A DNA stretch of 64,000 nt from Thauera carbonicopians (GCF_025699485.1 NZ_JANUXN010000004.1:124001-188000), one strand, 5' to 3'; shown: positions 14,272 to 24,190, counted from the stretch's first letter. Translations and numbers: made by a program. Notes: generated by a model not told the origin, from the sequence alone.

Positions 14272-16469
14272 CACGCGCCCCTCCCGATGCGGCCCTGGCG
14301 CAGGGCTTCGACCACCTGGGCCTTGGGCCCGTCGGCGACGATGCGCCCGCCGTCGAGCACGATGACGCGATCGACGAGGTCGAGCAGCGAGGTGCGATGG
14401 GTGACGATCAGCAGCGTCTTGTCGCGGGCGAATTCGGCCAGCCGGCGCTTGATCGTTTCCTCGCTCGAGTGGTCCATCGACGCGGTCGGTTCGTCGAGCA
14501 GCAGCATGGGCGGGTCGTTGATGACTGCGCGGGCGATGGCGACGCCCTGGCGCTGGCCGCCGGAGAGGGATTCGCCGCGTTCGCCGATCAGCATGTCGAA
14601 GCCGCGCGGATGCGAGTTGACGAAGTCGAGGATGCCGGCCGTTTCGGCGGCGTGGATGACGGCCGCATCGTCGGCTTGCGGCGCCGCGATGGCGATGTTC
14701 TCGCGCAGGGTGCCGTAGAACAGCGTGCTGTCCTGCTGCACGTAGCCGATGTGGCGGCGGAGCTCGGCGGGGTCGAGCTGGCGCTGGTCGATGCCGTCGA
14801 TCAGCACTGCGCCGGCGGTGGGCCGGTACAGGCCGAGGATGAGCTTTTCCAGCGTCGTCTTGCCCGAGCCGATGCGGCCGAGGATGCCGACCCGCTCGCC
14901 CGGACGGATGCGCAGCGACACCGCGCGCAGCGACTCGGTTTCCTGGCCCGGGTAGGTGAAGCTGACGTCGCGGAACTCGATCTCGCCGCGGAAGCTGCCG
15001 CGGCTGATGAAGCTGCTGCCTTCGGGGCGCTCGACTTCGCGCTTCATCATCTGGTCGAGCGATTCGAGCGCGGTGGAGGCATTGTGGTACTGGATCAGCA
15101 GGCCGGCGACCTGGCCGATCGGCGCCATCGCGCGCGATGACAGCAGATAGCAGGCGATCAGGCCGCCCATCGACAGTTCGCCGCGGCCGATCAGATAGAC
15201 GCCGAGCACGATCATCGACACGTTGACCAGTTGCTGCACCGTCGAGGTGCCGTTGCTGACGGTGGCCGACAGCAGCCGCAGTTGGGCTGCGACCCGGGCC
15301 AGCAGCGCGGCGCTCTTTTCCCACTTGAGCTGCAGCGGCGCCTCGGCGCCGAGCGACTTGACGGTTTCGAGTCCGACCAGGCCTTCGATGAGCGTGGCGT
15401 TGCGCTGGGCGCCGGCGCGATAGGTCAGCTCGGACAGCTCGTGCATACGGTGCTGCACGCTCAGCGCGTAGAGCAGCACGATGGCGACGCCGACGACGAA
15501 GGGCAGCAGCATCGGCCACGCGATCCAGCCGATCACCACCAGGAAGACCACGGCGAAGGGCACGTCGATGAAGGCCACCACCGTCGCCGAGCCGATGAAG
15601 TCGCGTACCGATTCGAAGGCGCGCAGGTTGGCGGCGAAGGAGCCGGCCGAGGCGGGGCGCTCTTCCATGCGCATGCCGAGCACGCGCTCCATGATCAGCG
15701 CCGAGATCCGCAGGTCGGCGCGATTGCCGGCCAGGTCGACGAAATAGCCGCGCAGCGTGCGCAGCACGAGGTCGCCGACCAGTACGACGATGACGCCTGC
15801 GGCAAGCACCCACAGGGTTTCGACCGCGTTGTTGGGCACCACGCGGTCGTACACGTTCATCGTGAACAGCGGCACGCCGAGCGCGAAGACGTTGATCATG
15901 AAGGCGGCCAGCAGCACGTCCCGGTACAGCGAGCGGTTCTCGATGATCGCGCCCCAGAACCAGTGTTCGCCGCGGTGGCTGCGCACGGCCGGGGTTCGCG
16001 CATCCAAATGCATCTTCGGCCGCATGTGGATCGCGCGGCCGCTCCAGCGCGCCTGCAATTCCGGCAAGGGGAGGTCGACCACCGCTTCGCCGAGCTCGGG
16101 GAAGACCACGCGGGCATGGCTGCGATCCTCGCTCCAGCCCATCAGCACGCAGGCGGTGTTGCCGTGCAGCAGCAGGATGGTCGGCAGCAGTGCGTCGTTG
16201 AGCCTGTCGAGCGGCTTGCACACGATGCGGCTGGTGAAGCCGGCCCGCTTGGCTGCGCGCTCGAACTGCGAAGGCTTCAGGCCTTCGGCGCCGACGGGGA
16301 GGCCGGCGAGGACCGCGTCGCGCGTCGTCGCGCGGCCGTGGGTGCGCGCCACCAGCAACAGGCAGTCGAGCAGGTCGTCGGTGGTGCCGGACGGCGCGTC
16401 TGCAGCCGCTCCGGCGGGCTCCGGCGGTGTCACCTCGAGCGGGAAGTCCGCTACAGATCCTTCAGCCAC
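14271..16469 (-). CDS. lapB: Type I secretion ABC permease/ATPase LapB
   Basis: Encodes a 732-residue inner-membrane exporter. Residues about 28-150 form a peptidase-C39-like domain without the usual catalytic Cys context (DCLLLVARTHGR aligns with the second Cys only), so it is probably a non-cleaving substrate-docking domain. A transmembrane region with about six segments spans 180-450. The ATPase follows, with Walker A GRIGSGKTT near residue 530, signature LSGGQRQGVAIARAV near 633, Walker B MLLLDEPTASMD near 656 and switch His in IVTHRTSLL. It starts with GTG at 16469 with a weak GAAAGG site upstream. It pairs with lapC and lapE to secrete the adhesin encoded downstream. Confidence 0.92.
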   Translation of the reverse strand: MAEGSVADFPLEVTPPEPAGAAADAPSGTTDDLLDCLLLVARTHGRATTRDAVLAGLPVGAEGLKPSQFERAAKRAGFTSRIVCKPLDRLNDALLPTILLLHGNTACVLMGWSEDRSHARVVFPELGEAVVDLPLPELQARWSGRAIHMRPKMHLDARTPAVRSHRGEHWFWGAIIENRSLYRDVLLAAFMINVFALGVPLFTMNVYDRVVPNNAVETLWVLAAGVIVVLVGDLVLRTLRGYFVDLAGNRADLRISALIMERVLGMRMEERPASAGSFAANLRAFESVRDFIGSATVVAFIDVPFAVVFLVVIGWIAWPMLLPFVVGVAIVLLYALSVQHRMHELSELTYRAGAQRNATLIEGLVGLETVKSLGAEAPLQLKWEKSAALLARVAAQLRLLSATVSNGTSTVQQLVNVSMIVLGVYLIGRGELSMGGLIACYLLSSRAMAPIGQVAGLLIQYHNASTALESLDQMMKREVERPEGSSFISRGSFRGEIEFRDVSFTYPGQETESLRAVSLRIRPGERVGILGRIGSGKTTLEKLILGLYRPTAGAVLIDGIDQRQLDPAELRRHIGYVQQDSTLFYGTLRENIAIAAPQADDAAVIHAAETAGILDFVNSHPRGFDMLIGERGESLSGGQRQGVAIARAVINDPPMLLLDEPTASMDHSSEETIKRRLAEFARDKTLLIVTHRTSLLDLVDRVIVLDGGRIVADGPKAQVVEALRQGRIGRGA

Positions 16470-16680
16470 GAGTCAGGCAACCTTTCAGAAAGAAATGGTG
16501 AGTCAAGCACGTTCGGGCACGACCCGATGCGATGTCCGTGGCATCGGCCGGGTGTTGCCGGGAAGTGCCGGCTACACCCGGAATTCTGGCATGCGGCTGC
16601 CATCGCACAGCGTGATCGTGTTCCTCGGCTGGGCAAAGAAAGGCGCTGTCGCCATCGTGGACCGGGGTATCTGCGTGGGC

Positions 16681-18639
16681 TCAGGGCATGCTTCGGGCGG
16701 GAGCAGCCGGCAGACCGGGGCCGGTCATGCCGTCCAGGCCGAGTCCGGCGAGGGCCGAGGCTTCGTCGCCGTTGCCGACGCCCTCGGCAATCACCTTCAG
16801 GCCGATGGAGTGGGCGAGCGTGCATAAGCTGCGCACCAGGGCCTGATTGCCCGGGGTGTGGTCGATGTCGCGGATGAAGGCTGCGCTGATCTTGATGTAA
16901 TCGAGCCCCAGTTCGTGCAGCTCGGGGAAACGGGCAAAGTCCTGCCCGGCATGCTTCAGTCCGACCTTGCAGCCGAGCGCGCCCAGCGCGGCGCAGAGCA
17001 TGCGGAACTCGGTCGGGTGGCGGAGCGCGGAGCATTCCTGCACGTCCACCCACAGCCGGTGGGCGATCTGGCGATGGGCCTGCAGGGTGGAGATGAAGTG
17101 CTCGCGCATGCCGGTGTGGCCGAGCGCCTCGGTGGAGAGGTTGATCGCCAGCCCCGGGCAGGCAGGGTCTCTGGCGAGTGTTGCGCAAGCCGCGGCGAGC
17201 ACGCGCGCATCGATCTGCTTGGCCTGGCCGCAGCGGGCAGCCCAGGGCAGGAACTGTCCGGCATCGAGCCAGTTGCCTGCCAGGCGGAGCCGGACCGGAG
17301 ATTCGTAGTGGAGCACCTGGCCTCCCATGTCGAGCACCGGAAAGCGATGCAGGGCCAGGCCGTCGTGCTCCAGCGCTTCGACGATGGCCGCCCGCCAGGC
17401 GTCGACGCTGGTGTATAGCGGTGGTCGTGCGTCGGCGATCACGCTGTGGCGGGCGCCGCTCTGTTCAGCCCTGGCGAGGGCGCCGTCGAGACATGCCAGC
17501 AGCGGTCCGCGTGCCTCGCCGGCGGTGTAGTGGGCGCTCGCGGCGAAGAGCTCCGCTTCCGGCAATTGCTCGCGCACGAGCGCATGCAATTGCGCGGTCA
17601 GGGTGTCGAGCATGCCGAGGCTGTCTTCGCCTTCACCCTGGGTCAGCAGCGCGAACTCGGATGCGTTCAGGCGGCCATGGTCGAGCCGGGCGGCGGGGAG
17701 TGGGAAGGCGCGCAGCGCGGCCGCCAGCCGAACGAGTGTTTCGTCCACCCTGGCGCGCCCGGCGTGCCGGTTCAGCTCGACCAGGTTGGTGATCCGCAGC
17801 ACGTAGATGAAGCCGCTGGCATCGGCGTCGTCGCGCGACAGGGCGGCGTCGAGCTGATTCAGGAACTGCGAGCGGTTGAACAGGCCGGTCGGTTCGTCGT
17901 GTTGGGTCTGGCGGCGCAATTGCTCCAGCCTTTGCGATTCCTGGGTCAGCATCGTGCGGATGCGTTCGGACAAGGCGTTCAGGGCGCGCACGACGCTGCG
18001 AAACTCCAGGGTGCGAGGTTCGGGGATGGTGATGAAGCGGCGATTGCCGATGGCTTCTGCCTGCTCGACCATGCTTGCGAGCGGGCGGGTGATGCGCTTC
18101 AGAGCAAGGGTGCCGATCAGCCCCGTCAGCAGGCCGCCTCCCAGGAACCACCCCAGCAGTTGCAGGCTTGCCGCCCATAACGAGTCGTAAGCGTAGCGGT
18201 CGTGCGTCTCGACCTGCAGCGTGCCGAACTGGCGCCAGCCGTCCTGCACCTGGGCAATGCCGGCATGGGTTTCGATCGGCACCAGGGTCATGAACCAGCG
18301 TGGCGCTTTTGCCGCCTCGCCGCTGTATTCGCGTTCGACGAGCACGTCGCCGCCCGGACTCGTCAAGCGGATCAGGCGATAGTGTCCGGCGTCGAACTGG
18401 GCGGCGATCTGCAGTTCGACGGTGACGTCGTCCTTGGGCATCTGCGACAGGGACAGGGCCAGCGAGGTGGCGTTGTCCATGTTCTTGAGCGCCAGCTCCT
18501 GCTGTAGGTAGTGGCGGGCCGACAAGGTACTGACGATGAAGCTGCCACCGAGCGACAGCGCGGTGACCAGGGCGATCGCGAGCCAGAGTTGCTTGATCAG
18601 GGACATGGTGCGGCGGCTCCGGAAAAAATGGGCGGTCAT
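16681..18639 (-). CDS. lapD: c-di-GMP receptor LapD (degenerate GGDEF-EAL)
   Basis: Encodes a 652-residue inner-membrane receptor. It has a membrane segment at about 15-35, a periplasmic LapD/MoxY-type domain to about 160, a second segment at 165-185, then HAMP, GGDEF-like and EAL-like domains. Both output domains look inactive: NASEF stands where GGDEF is expected, and YES where EAL is expected (HYESPVRLRL). It should therefore bind c-di-GMP without making or degrading it and sequester LapG when bound. The ATG at 18639 overlaps the lapG stop; a start at 18606 (MSLIKQLWLAI) with GGAG upstream is an alternative and matches the usual N-terminus. Confidence 0.9.
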   Translation of the reverse strand: MTAHFFRSRRTMSLIKQLWLAIALVTALSLGGSFIVSTLSARHYLQQELALKNMDNATSLALSLSQMPKDDVTVELQIAAQFDAGHYRLIRLTSPGGDVLVEREYSGEAAKAPRWFMTLVPIETHAGIAQVQDGWRQFGTLQVETHDRYAYDSLWAASLQLLGWFLGGGLLTGLIGTLALKRITRPLASMVEQAEAIGNRRFITIPEPRTLEFRSVVRALNALSERIRTMLTQESQRLEQLRRQTQHDEPTGLFNRSQFLNQLDAALSRDDADASGFIYVLRITNLVELNRHAGRARVDETLVRLAAALRAFPLPAARLDHGRLNASEFALLTQGEGEDSLGMLDTLTAQLHALVREQLPEAELFAASAHYTAGEARGPLLACLDGALARAEQSGARHSVIADARPPLYTSVDAWRAAIVEALEHDGLALHRFPVLDMGGQVLHYESPVRLRLAGNWLDAGQFLPWAARCGQAKQIDARVLAAACATLARDPACPGLAINLSTEALGHTGMREHFISTLQAHRQIAHRLWVDVQECSALRHPTEFRMLCAALGALGCKVGLKHAGQDFARFPELHELGLDYIKISAAFIRDIDHTPGNQALVRSLCTLAHSIGLKVIAEGVGNGDEASALAGLGLDGMTGPGLPAAPARSMP

Positions 18640-19364
18640 GGCTGTTTGTCTGGAAGAACGAGGCCTTCGGCGCGGGCACGGTCGAGCACGTCACGCCAGC
18701 GCGACAGCCGGGCGCCGGGGTCGGCCGACGGCTGCCGGGCGCCGGCCACCCACAGGCCATCGGCGTTGAAGCTGAATACCGGGAACAGATCGGGGCGCCG
18801 CGCGGCCGGCCGGATGTCGCGGATCAGGTTGTCGAGGATCAGCGGTTCCGCCCCCGGCTCGGGGTAATAGCCCAGAACCATGTGGGCCTGCGATACCTGG
18901 CTGCCCGGGCCGCCGATGCGGGCGCGTACGTAGATCAGGCGAAGGCGGCTGTCGTCGATGCCGAGCAGGCGCAGCGTCATGTATTTGGCGATGGTGAAGT
19001 CTTCACAGTCGCCGGCGGCGCGGGCCAGTGTTTCGAGCGGGGTCGCCCAGTAGTCGGCCACGCGCCATACCGCGATGTCGTCGTCGAAGCGGATGCGTGC
19101 ATTGAAGAAGGTATTCACGCGCGCAAGCTTGTCGTCGACCGAATGCTCCTCCTGCTGCAGATCGGTGAGCAACTGCCGCCAGGCGAGCACGGCTTTCACC
19201 GCCGACGGCTCGTAGCGCTGCGCTGCGATCTGCTGCATGCGCTCGAAGCCCGGAAAGGAGGGGACTGCGTCGACGAGAGCGCTGAAGCTCAGCACGCACA
19301 GCCAGGCCGCGAACGCTGGCGGAGCGAGTCCTGAGCGGCGGCGGGTGGTGGCGGTGACAGGCAT
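18636..19364 (-). CDS. lapG: Periplasmic cysteine protease LapG
   Basis: Encodes a 242-residue transglutaminase-like cysteine protease of the LapG family (DUF920). A signal-anchor-like hydrophobic stretch lies at residues 13-33. The catalytic triad is visible: Cys120 in AAGDCEDFTIAKY, His161 in SQAHMVLGYY and Asp178 in LILDNL. The Trp-rich segment AVWRVADYWATP is also typical. It is expected to cut the adhesin after the retention module when c-di-GMP falls and LapD lets it go. It lies directly upstream of lapD with overlapping ends and is divergent from lapE. Confidence 0.93.
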   Translation of the reverse strand: MPVTATTRRRSGLAPPAFAAWLCVLSFSALVDAVPSFPGFERMQQIAAQRYEPSAVKAVLAWRQLLTDLQQEEHSVDDKLARVNTFFNARIRFDDDIAVWRVADYWATPLETLARAAGDCEDFTIAKYMTLRLLGIDDSRLRLIYVRARIGGPGSQVSQAHMVLGYYPEPGAEPLILDNLIRDIRPAARRPDLFPVFSFNADGLWVAGARQPSADPGARLSRWRDVLDRARAEGLVLPDKQP

Positions 19365-19573
19365 GGACGGGGGAGGAGGGCTGTGGGGGCGATTATGGTG
19401 GATCGGCGCGGCGACGGAATCGTGGCATTGTCCCTAGTTGAGCGGCGACGTTAATTAATTGGCAGATGCTCCAGGATCTGGCCATTACCATCGTTGCCGA
19501 TGCTTGCTGCGGGTTCATGCGCATGGCGTATGTGCGATGTGCGCCGGACGAGTACCCAGGGGAAACAAGAAAA

Positions 19574-21013
19574 ATGCAAAGACTATATACGTTGATTTCG
19601 GCTGCCGTGCTGGCGGCGCTGCCTTCGTTGTCTGCGGCCCAGGTGCCGGAGCAATTGCGCGATGCGGCGCGTCAGGCGGTGGTGTCGAACCCCGAAGTGC
19701 AGGCACGCTGGAACGCCTTCAACGCCTCGGGGGCCGAGCAGGATGCCGCCCGCGGCGGCTATCTGCCGGAAGTCGATCTGGCTGCCGGCATCGGGCGCGA
19801 CAGGCTGAAGCGCCCGGGCGAGGACACCGAAACCTATACCCGCCGCGGTGCGATGCTGTCGCTGAAGCAGATGGTCTATGACGGCTTCTTCACCCGCAAT
19901 CAGGTCAAGCACCTCGGCCATGCCCGGCTGGTGCGCTACCACGAGCTGGTCGATGCGGCCGAGAACGCCGCACTGGAATCCGTGCGTGCCTATGCCGACG
20001 TGCTCCGCTACCGCGAACTGGTGGCGCTGGCCAAGCAGAACTATGTCGAGCACAAGCGGGTGCACGATCAGATCGCCGAACGCACCAATGCGGGCGTGGG
20101 ACGGCGGGTCGACCTGGAGCAGGCGACCGGGCGTCTGGCGCTGGCCGAGTCGAACCTGCTGACCGAAGTGTCCAACCTGCACGACGTCAGCACCCGCTAC
20201 CTGCGCATCGTCGGCATCGAGCCGGACGAGACCCTGACTGCGCTGCCCGAGGTGCTCGGGCGCGACAAGCTGCCGGCCTCGGCGCGCGAGGCGCTGCGTA
20301 CCGCATTCACGATCAATCCGGCACTCTACGCCGCGGTGGAGAACGTGCGCGCCAGCCAGGCGATGGTCGATGTCCGCCGTGCGGCCAACCATCCGCGTCT
20401 CGATCTGCGTGCCCACCAGGCGCTGGACCGGAACCTCGACGGCGTGCGGGGCAATACCCGCGAAGGCGTGGTCGAGCTGGTGTTCACCTACAACCTGTAC
20501 CGGGGCGGCGCCGATCAGGCGCGCATCCGCCAGGCGGCCGACGAGCTGAACATGAGCAAGGATCTGCGCGAGAAAGCCTGCCGCGATCTGCGCCAGACGC
20601 TGTCGATCGCCTACAACGATAGCCAGCGCCTGCAGGAGCAATTGACGTATCTGGACCAGCATCAACTATCGATCGAGAAGGCGCGTGAAGCCTATCGGGC
20701 GCAGTTCGACATCGGCCAGCGCACGCTGCTCGATCTGCTCGACAGCGAGAACGAGTATTTCCAGGCCCGGCGGGCCTACGTGAATGCCCGCTACGACCTG
20801 TCCGTGGCCCAGGCGCGCACGCTCAACGGCATGGGCAGCCTGATGAGCACGCTCGACATCGCTCGCGACAACATGCCGACGCCGGCGGAGCTGAATGCAG
20901 AGGACGAGACGATCGATCCGGCAACGATCTGCCCGCCGGATGCGCCGCTGCCGCTGGAAATCGACAAGGAGGCCTTGTTCCGGGCCGCGCTGAGGGAAGC
21001 TGGCGAGCGCTGA
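19574..21013 (+). CDS. lapE: Type I secretion outer-membrane protein LapE (TolC family)
   Basis: Encodes a 479-residue TolC-family outer-membrane channel. The ATG at 19574 gives a clean signal peptide (residues 1-20, ending SLSAAQ); the in-frame extension upstream is not protein-like and lacks a signal. The two TolC repeats are seen around residues 25-220 and 240-440, with long helical, Gln/Ala/Glu-rich stretches such as YVEHKRVHDQIAERTNAGVG and FDIGQRTLLDLLDSENEYFQ. The gene is divergent from lapGD with a 209-bp gap that should hold both promoters. It completes the LapBCE secretion machine. Confidence 0.91.
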   Translation: MQRLYTLISAAVLAALPSLSAAQVPEQLRDAARQAVVSNPEVQARWNAFNASGAEQDAARGGYLPEVDLAAGIGRDRLKRPGEDTETYTRRGAMLSLKQMVYDGFFTRNQVKHLGHARLVRYHELVDAAENAALESVRAYADVLRYRELVALAKQNYVEHKRVHDQIAERTNAGVGRRVDLEQATGRLALAESNLLTEVSNLHDVSTRYLRIVGIEPDETLTALPEVLGRDKLPASAREALRTAFTINPALYAAVENVRASQAMVDVRRAANHPRLDLRAHQALDRNLDGVRGNTREGVVELVFTYNLYRGGADQARIRQAADELNMSKDLREKACRDLRQTLSIAYNDSQRLQEQLTYLDQHQLSIEKAREAYRAQFDIGQRTLLDLLDSENEYFQARRAYVNARYDLSVAQARTLNGMGSLMSTLDIARDNMPTPAELNAEDETIDPATICPPDAPLPLEIDKEALFRAALREAGER

Positions 21014-21058
21014 GCGTCCGTCATTTCCTCCGCCATTCGTTCCGTCTCGTAGCTGGGA

Positions 21059-21841
21059 TCAACGCCCCGTGAATCGGGGCGTTCTCTTGTTCAGGAAGGC
21101 ATCCAGCCCTTCGCGGTAATCGTCCGTTGCCAGGAAGTCGAAGGCCTGGCGCTTCTCCGCTGCGGATAGCGGCGAACCACCCATCAGCCGCTTCACCCAT
21201 TGCTTGTGCCAGCGTGCCACCAGCGGCGCGCCGGCGCAGATGCGCGCGGCGCAGGCTGCCGCGTCGTCGAACACCTTGCCGTCTTCGACGACGCGTGACA
21301 GCAGGCCCTTTTGCAGGGCCTCGCCTGCGCTGAGGATGCGGCCCTCGAGCAGAATCTCCAGCACCACCGCCGGACCGACCAGCGCCAGCAGGCCGGCCAT
21401 CTCTCCCGGATACATCGAGAAGCCCAGCCGGTTGATCGGCGCGCCGAAGCGCGACGACTCGCCGGCGATACGGATGTCGCAGCAGCCGGCGATCTCCAGC
21501 CCGCCGCCGATGCAGGCGCCGCGGATCGCCGCCACCGTCGGCACCGCGCAATTGCGGACCGCCTCCAGCGCGCCGGCGACCAGTTCCTCGTGGTAGTGCA
21601 GGGCGTCGTCCACCGTGGCGCGCACGGTCAGGAATTCCTCGATGTCGCCGCCGGCGGCGAAAGCTTCGTCGCCGGCACCGCGCAGGATGACGCAGCGTAT
21701 CGACGGGTCGTCCGCCACGCGCTGCATGGCGGCGGACAGGCCGCGCCACATCGCCGCATTCACCGCGTTGAGCTTGGCCGGGTTGTTCAGCGCGATGGTG
21801 GCGACGCCCTCGACGCAGTCGAGTGAAATGTTCGAATCCAT
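21059..21841 (-). CDS. Enoyl-CoA hydratase/isomerase family protein
   Basis: Encodes a 260-residue crotonase-fold enzyme, probably hydrating or isomerising an acyl-CoA. Motifs are the oxyanion-hole segment AAGGDIEEF (about residues 62-70), the signature region AAIRGACIGGGLEIAGCCDI and FGAPINRLGFSMYPGEMAG. At the position of the second catalytic Glu of true hydratases the sequence has Tyr-Pro-Gly, so the exact reaction cannot be assigned. The ATG at 21841 is chosen over a TTG at 21856 because neither has a good ribosome site and ATG is stronger. It is divergent from the DUF485-actP operon, with a 22-bp inverted repeat in between. Confidence 0.8.
   Translation of the reverse strand: MDSNISLDCVEGVATIALNNPAKLNAVNAAMWRGLSAAMQRVADDPSIRCVILRGAGDEAFAAGGDIEEFLTVRATVDDALHYHEELVAGALEAVRNCAVPTVAAIRGACIGGGLEIAGCCDIRIAGESSRFGAPINRLGFSMYPGEMAGLLALVGPAVVLEILLEGRILSAGEALQKGLLSRVVEDGKVFDDAAACAARICAGAPLVARWHKQWVKRLMGGSPLSAAEKRQAFDFLATDDYREGLDAFLNKRTPRFTGR
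21061..21088 (+). terminator. Terminator of lapE, overlapping the end of the enoyl-CoA hydratase gene
   Basis: AACGCCCC (21061-21068) pairs with GGGGCGTT (21076-21083) around a 7-nt loop, followed by CTCTTGTT. It begins on the stop codon of the convergent gene, so it also encodes the last few residues of that protein. Confidence 0.65.
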
Positions 21842-21869
21842 GGTATGTGCGTGCAAACAAATAAAAAAT

Positions 21870-21891
21870 TTCCATACGGACGTGTATGGAA
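21870..21891. promoter_or_regulatory. Perfect 8-bp inverted repeat, candidate operator
   Basis: TTCCATAC (21870-21877) and GTATGGAA (21884-21891) form an uninterrupted dyad with a 6-bp spacer, GGACGT. It sits 29 bp upstream of the hydratase start and about 120 bp upstream of the DUF485 start. The size and symmetry fit a TetR-type operator; the regulator is not identified. A second perfect palindrome, ATGATATATCAT, lies at 21900-21911. Confidence 0.6.
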
Positions 21892-22009
21892 TCTTATGAA
21901 TGATATATCATCCGCCGGATCGGGACGCTGCGTCAGACGGTTGCCCGGACAAAGGAGGGGTGGAGGGGGCGGCGTTTCACAACGTTGCTTTTCCTTGAGG
22001 AGGGAGAAA

Positions 22010-22330
22010 GTGTCTAGCTCAGTCTATGCGCACATCAGGCGCAATCCACGGTTCACGGAACTGGTGGCCAAGCGGACCCGCTTCGCGGCGGTTCTGGCGG
22101 CCATCGTTCTGGTGGTGTTCTACGGTTTCATCCTGCTGGTGGCGTTCGCCCCCGACTTGATCGGCATGCGTTTGTCCGAAGGCAGCAACTGGACTTTCGG
22201 CATCGTCGCTGGTCTGGTGCAGTTCATCGTTTTCTGGATCCTGACCCTGGTCTATGTCCGTCGCGCCAACGGCGAATTCGACGACATCAACAAGGAAATC
22301 GTCCAGGCTGCATGGAAGGCGGAAAAATGA
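22010..22330 (+). CDS. DUF485 inner-membrane protein (YjcH-like), partner of ActP
   Basis: Encodes a 106-residue membrane protein with two membrane segments (about 26-48 and 63-85) and the DUF485 pattern [34 protein letters not shown]-like end. It begins with GTG at 22010, chosen because a strong ribosome site (GAGGAGGGAG) lies 6-15 bp upstream. Family members, such as E. coli YjcH, are encoded directly before the acetate symporter ActP. Here the stop overlaps the actP start (ATGA). The exact role of YjcH is unsettled; assistance to the transporter is inferred. Confidence 0.88.
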   Translation: MSSSVYAHIRRNPRFTELVAKRTRFAAVLAAIVLVVFYGFILLVAFAPDLIGMRLSEGSNWTFGIVAGLVQFIVFWILTLVYVRRANGEFDDINKEIVQAAWKAEK

Positions 22331-24006
22331 TGAATACCCGATTCGTATCGCGCCTCGGCGCAAGCCTGCTCGCGCTGTCCATTCCGGCGCTCGCGCTGGC
22401 CAAACCGGCCATCGGTGAAGTGGAGAAGCAGCCGCTGAACCTGCACGCCATCGTGATGTTCTTCGTCTTCGTGCTGCTGACGCTCGGCATCACCTACTGG
22501 GCGGCCAGCCGCACCAAGTCGGCATCCGACTTCTACACCGCGGGCGGCGGCATCACCGGCTTCCAGAACGGCCTCGCGATCGCCGGCGACTACATGTCCG
22601 CCGCGACGCTGCTGGGCCTGACGGCGATGATGTACATGCAGGGCGTCGATGCCTACATCTACATGCTGTCCTTCTTCGTCGGCTGGCCGATCATCCTGTT
22701 CCTGATGGCCGAACGCCTGCGCAACCTGGGCAAGTTCACCTTCGCCGACATCACCGCCTACCGCCTCAACCAGGGCAAGGTGCGGACGATGGCGGCGATC
22801 AGCTCGCTGACCGTGGTGTGCTTCTACCTGGTGGCGCAGATGGTCGGCGCCGGCCAGCTCATCAAGCTGCTGTTCGGCCTGGACTACAACATCGCGCTGT
22901 TCGTGGTCGGTGCTCTGATGATGGTGTACGTCACCTTCGGCGGCATGGTGGCGACGACCTGGGTGCAGATCATCAAGGCCTGCATGCTGCTGATCGGCGG
23001 CACCACGGTGGGCGTGCTGGCCTTCAGCCAGTTCGGCTTCTCGTTCGACGAACTGACCACTCGTGCGATGGAAGTGCACAAGCTGGGTGAGAAGCTGCTC
23101 AACCCCGGCAGCCTGCTCGCCGATCCGGTCACCGCGATCTCGCTCGGCCTGGGCCTGATGTTCGGTACTGCCGGCCTGCCGCACATCCTGATGCGCTTCT
23201 TCACCGTCACCGACGCCAAGGAAGCGCGCAAGTCGGTGCTGTACGCGTCGGGCATCGTCGCCTATTTCTTCAACGTCATCGCCATCATGGGCCTGTGCGC
23301 GATCCTCATCGTCGGCCAGAACCCGCAGTTCTTCGAAGGCGGCGAGATCGGCGGCAAGGTCATCGGCGGCGGCAACATGATTGCCATGCACCTGGCGCAG
23401 GCGGTCGGCGGCAACCTGCTGCTGGGCTTCCTGTCGGCCGTGGCCTTCGCCACCATCCTGGCGGTGGTGGCCGGCCTGGCGCTGGCGGGCGCTTCGGCGA
23501 TCTCGCACGACCTCTACGCCCGCGTCATCATGAAGGGCAAGGCCAGCGAAACGACCGAGATCAAGGTCTCCAAGTTCGCCACCATCGGCCTGGGCATCGT
23601 CGCCGTGCTGCTGGGCATGGCCTTCGAGAAGATGAACGTCGCCTTCATGGTCGCGCTGGCCTTCGGCGTCGCCGCTTCGGCCAACTTCCCGGTGCTGATC
23701 CTGTCGATGTACTGGAAGGGGCTGACGACCAAGGGCGCGCTGGCCGGCGGCTATCTGGGCCTGTTCAGCGCGGTGACCTTCGTCGTGCTGTCGAAGTCGG
23801 TGTGGGTCGACGTGCTGGGCTTCGCCTCGCCGATCTTCCCCTACACCCAGCCGGCGCTGTTCTCGATGCCGCTCGCCTTCCTCGCCACCATCCTGGTGTC
23901 GAAGATGGACAGCAGCGCCGAGGCCAAGGCCGAGATCGAAGCCTTCGAAGACCAGTACGTGCGCGCCCAGACGGGTGTCGGCGCAGCCACGGCTTCGGCA
24001 CACTGA
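22327..24006 (+). CDS. actP: Cation/acetate symporter ActP
   Basis: Encodes a 559-residue sodium:solute symporter family protein. The ATG at 22327 overlaps the DUF485 stop; a cleavable-looking N-terminal hydrophobic segment (residues 10-28, ending LALAKP) is followed by about 13 membrane segments. ActP hallmarks are [38 protein letters not shown] and the SSS motif [21 protein letters not shown]. It imports acetate and possibly other short carboxylates. An excellent terminator follows at 24054-24088. Confidence 0.92.
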   Translation: MMNTRFVSRLGASLLALSIPALALAKPAIGEVEKQPLNLHAIVMFFVFVLLTLGITYWAASRTKSASDFYTAGGGITGFQNGLAIAGDYMSAATLLGLTAMMYMQGVDAYIYMLSFFVGWPIILFLMAERLRNLGKFTFADITAYRLNQGKVRTMAAISSLTVVCFYLVAQMVGAGQLIKLLFGLDYNIALFVVGALMMVYVTFGGMVATTWVQIIKACMLLIGGTTVGVLAFSQFGFSFDELTTRAMEVHKLGEKLLNPGSLLADPVTAISLGLGLMFGTAGLPHILMRFFTVTDAKEARKSVLYASGIVAYFFNVIAIMGLCAILIVGQNPQFFEGGEIGGKVIGGGNMIAMHLAQAVGGNLLLGFLSAVAFATILAVVAGLALAGASAISHDLYARVIMKGKASETTEIKVSKFATIGLGIVAVLLGMAFEKMNVAFMVALAFGVAASANFPVLILSMYWKGLTTKGALAGGYLGLFSAVTFVVLSKSVWVDVLGFASPIFPYTQPALFSMPLAFLATILVSKMDSSAEAKAEIEAFEDQYVRAQTGVGAATASAH

Positions 24007-24053
24007 TGCTGCATCCGGCGCGGAGGCCTTGCTGCCCCGCGCTGCTGATCGGG

Positions 24054-24088
24054 AAAGCCCGCCGCACGACAATGTGCGGCGGGCTTTT
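24054..24088 (+). terminator. Terminator after actP
   Basis: A perfect 14-bp stem pairs AAAGCCCGCCGCAC (24054-24067) with its complement at 24074-24087 around a 6-nt loop GACAAT, ending in TTTT. Confidence 0.92.
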
Positions 24089-24190
24089 GCAGTCATGGAG
24101 CCATGCGCCGGGAGCGCCCGGAGAGGGCCGGATGGCGGGGTGATAGACTTCCGGGCGATCCATCCAGAGGTCCATCCCGAAGGAGCCATC

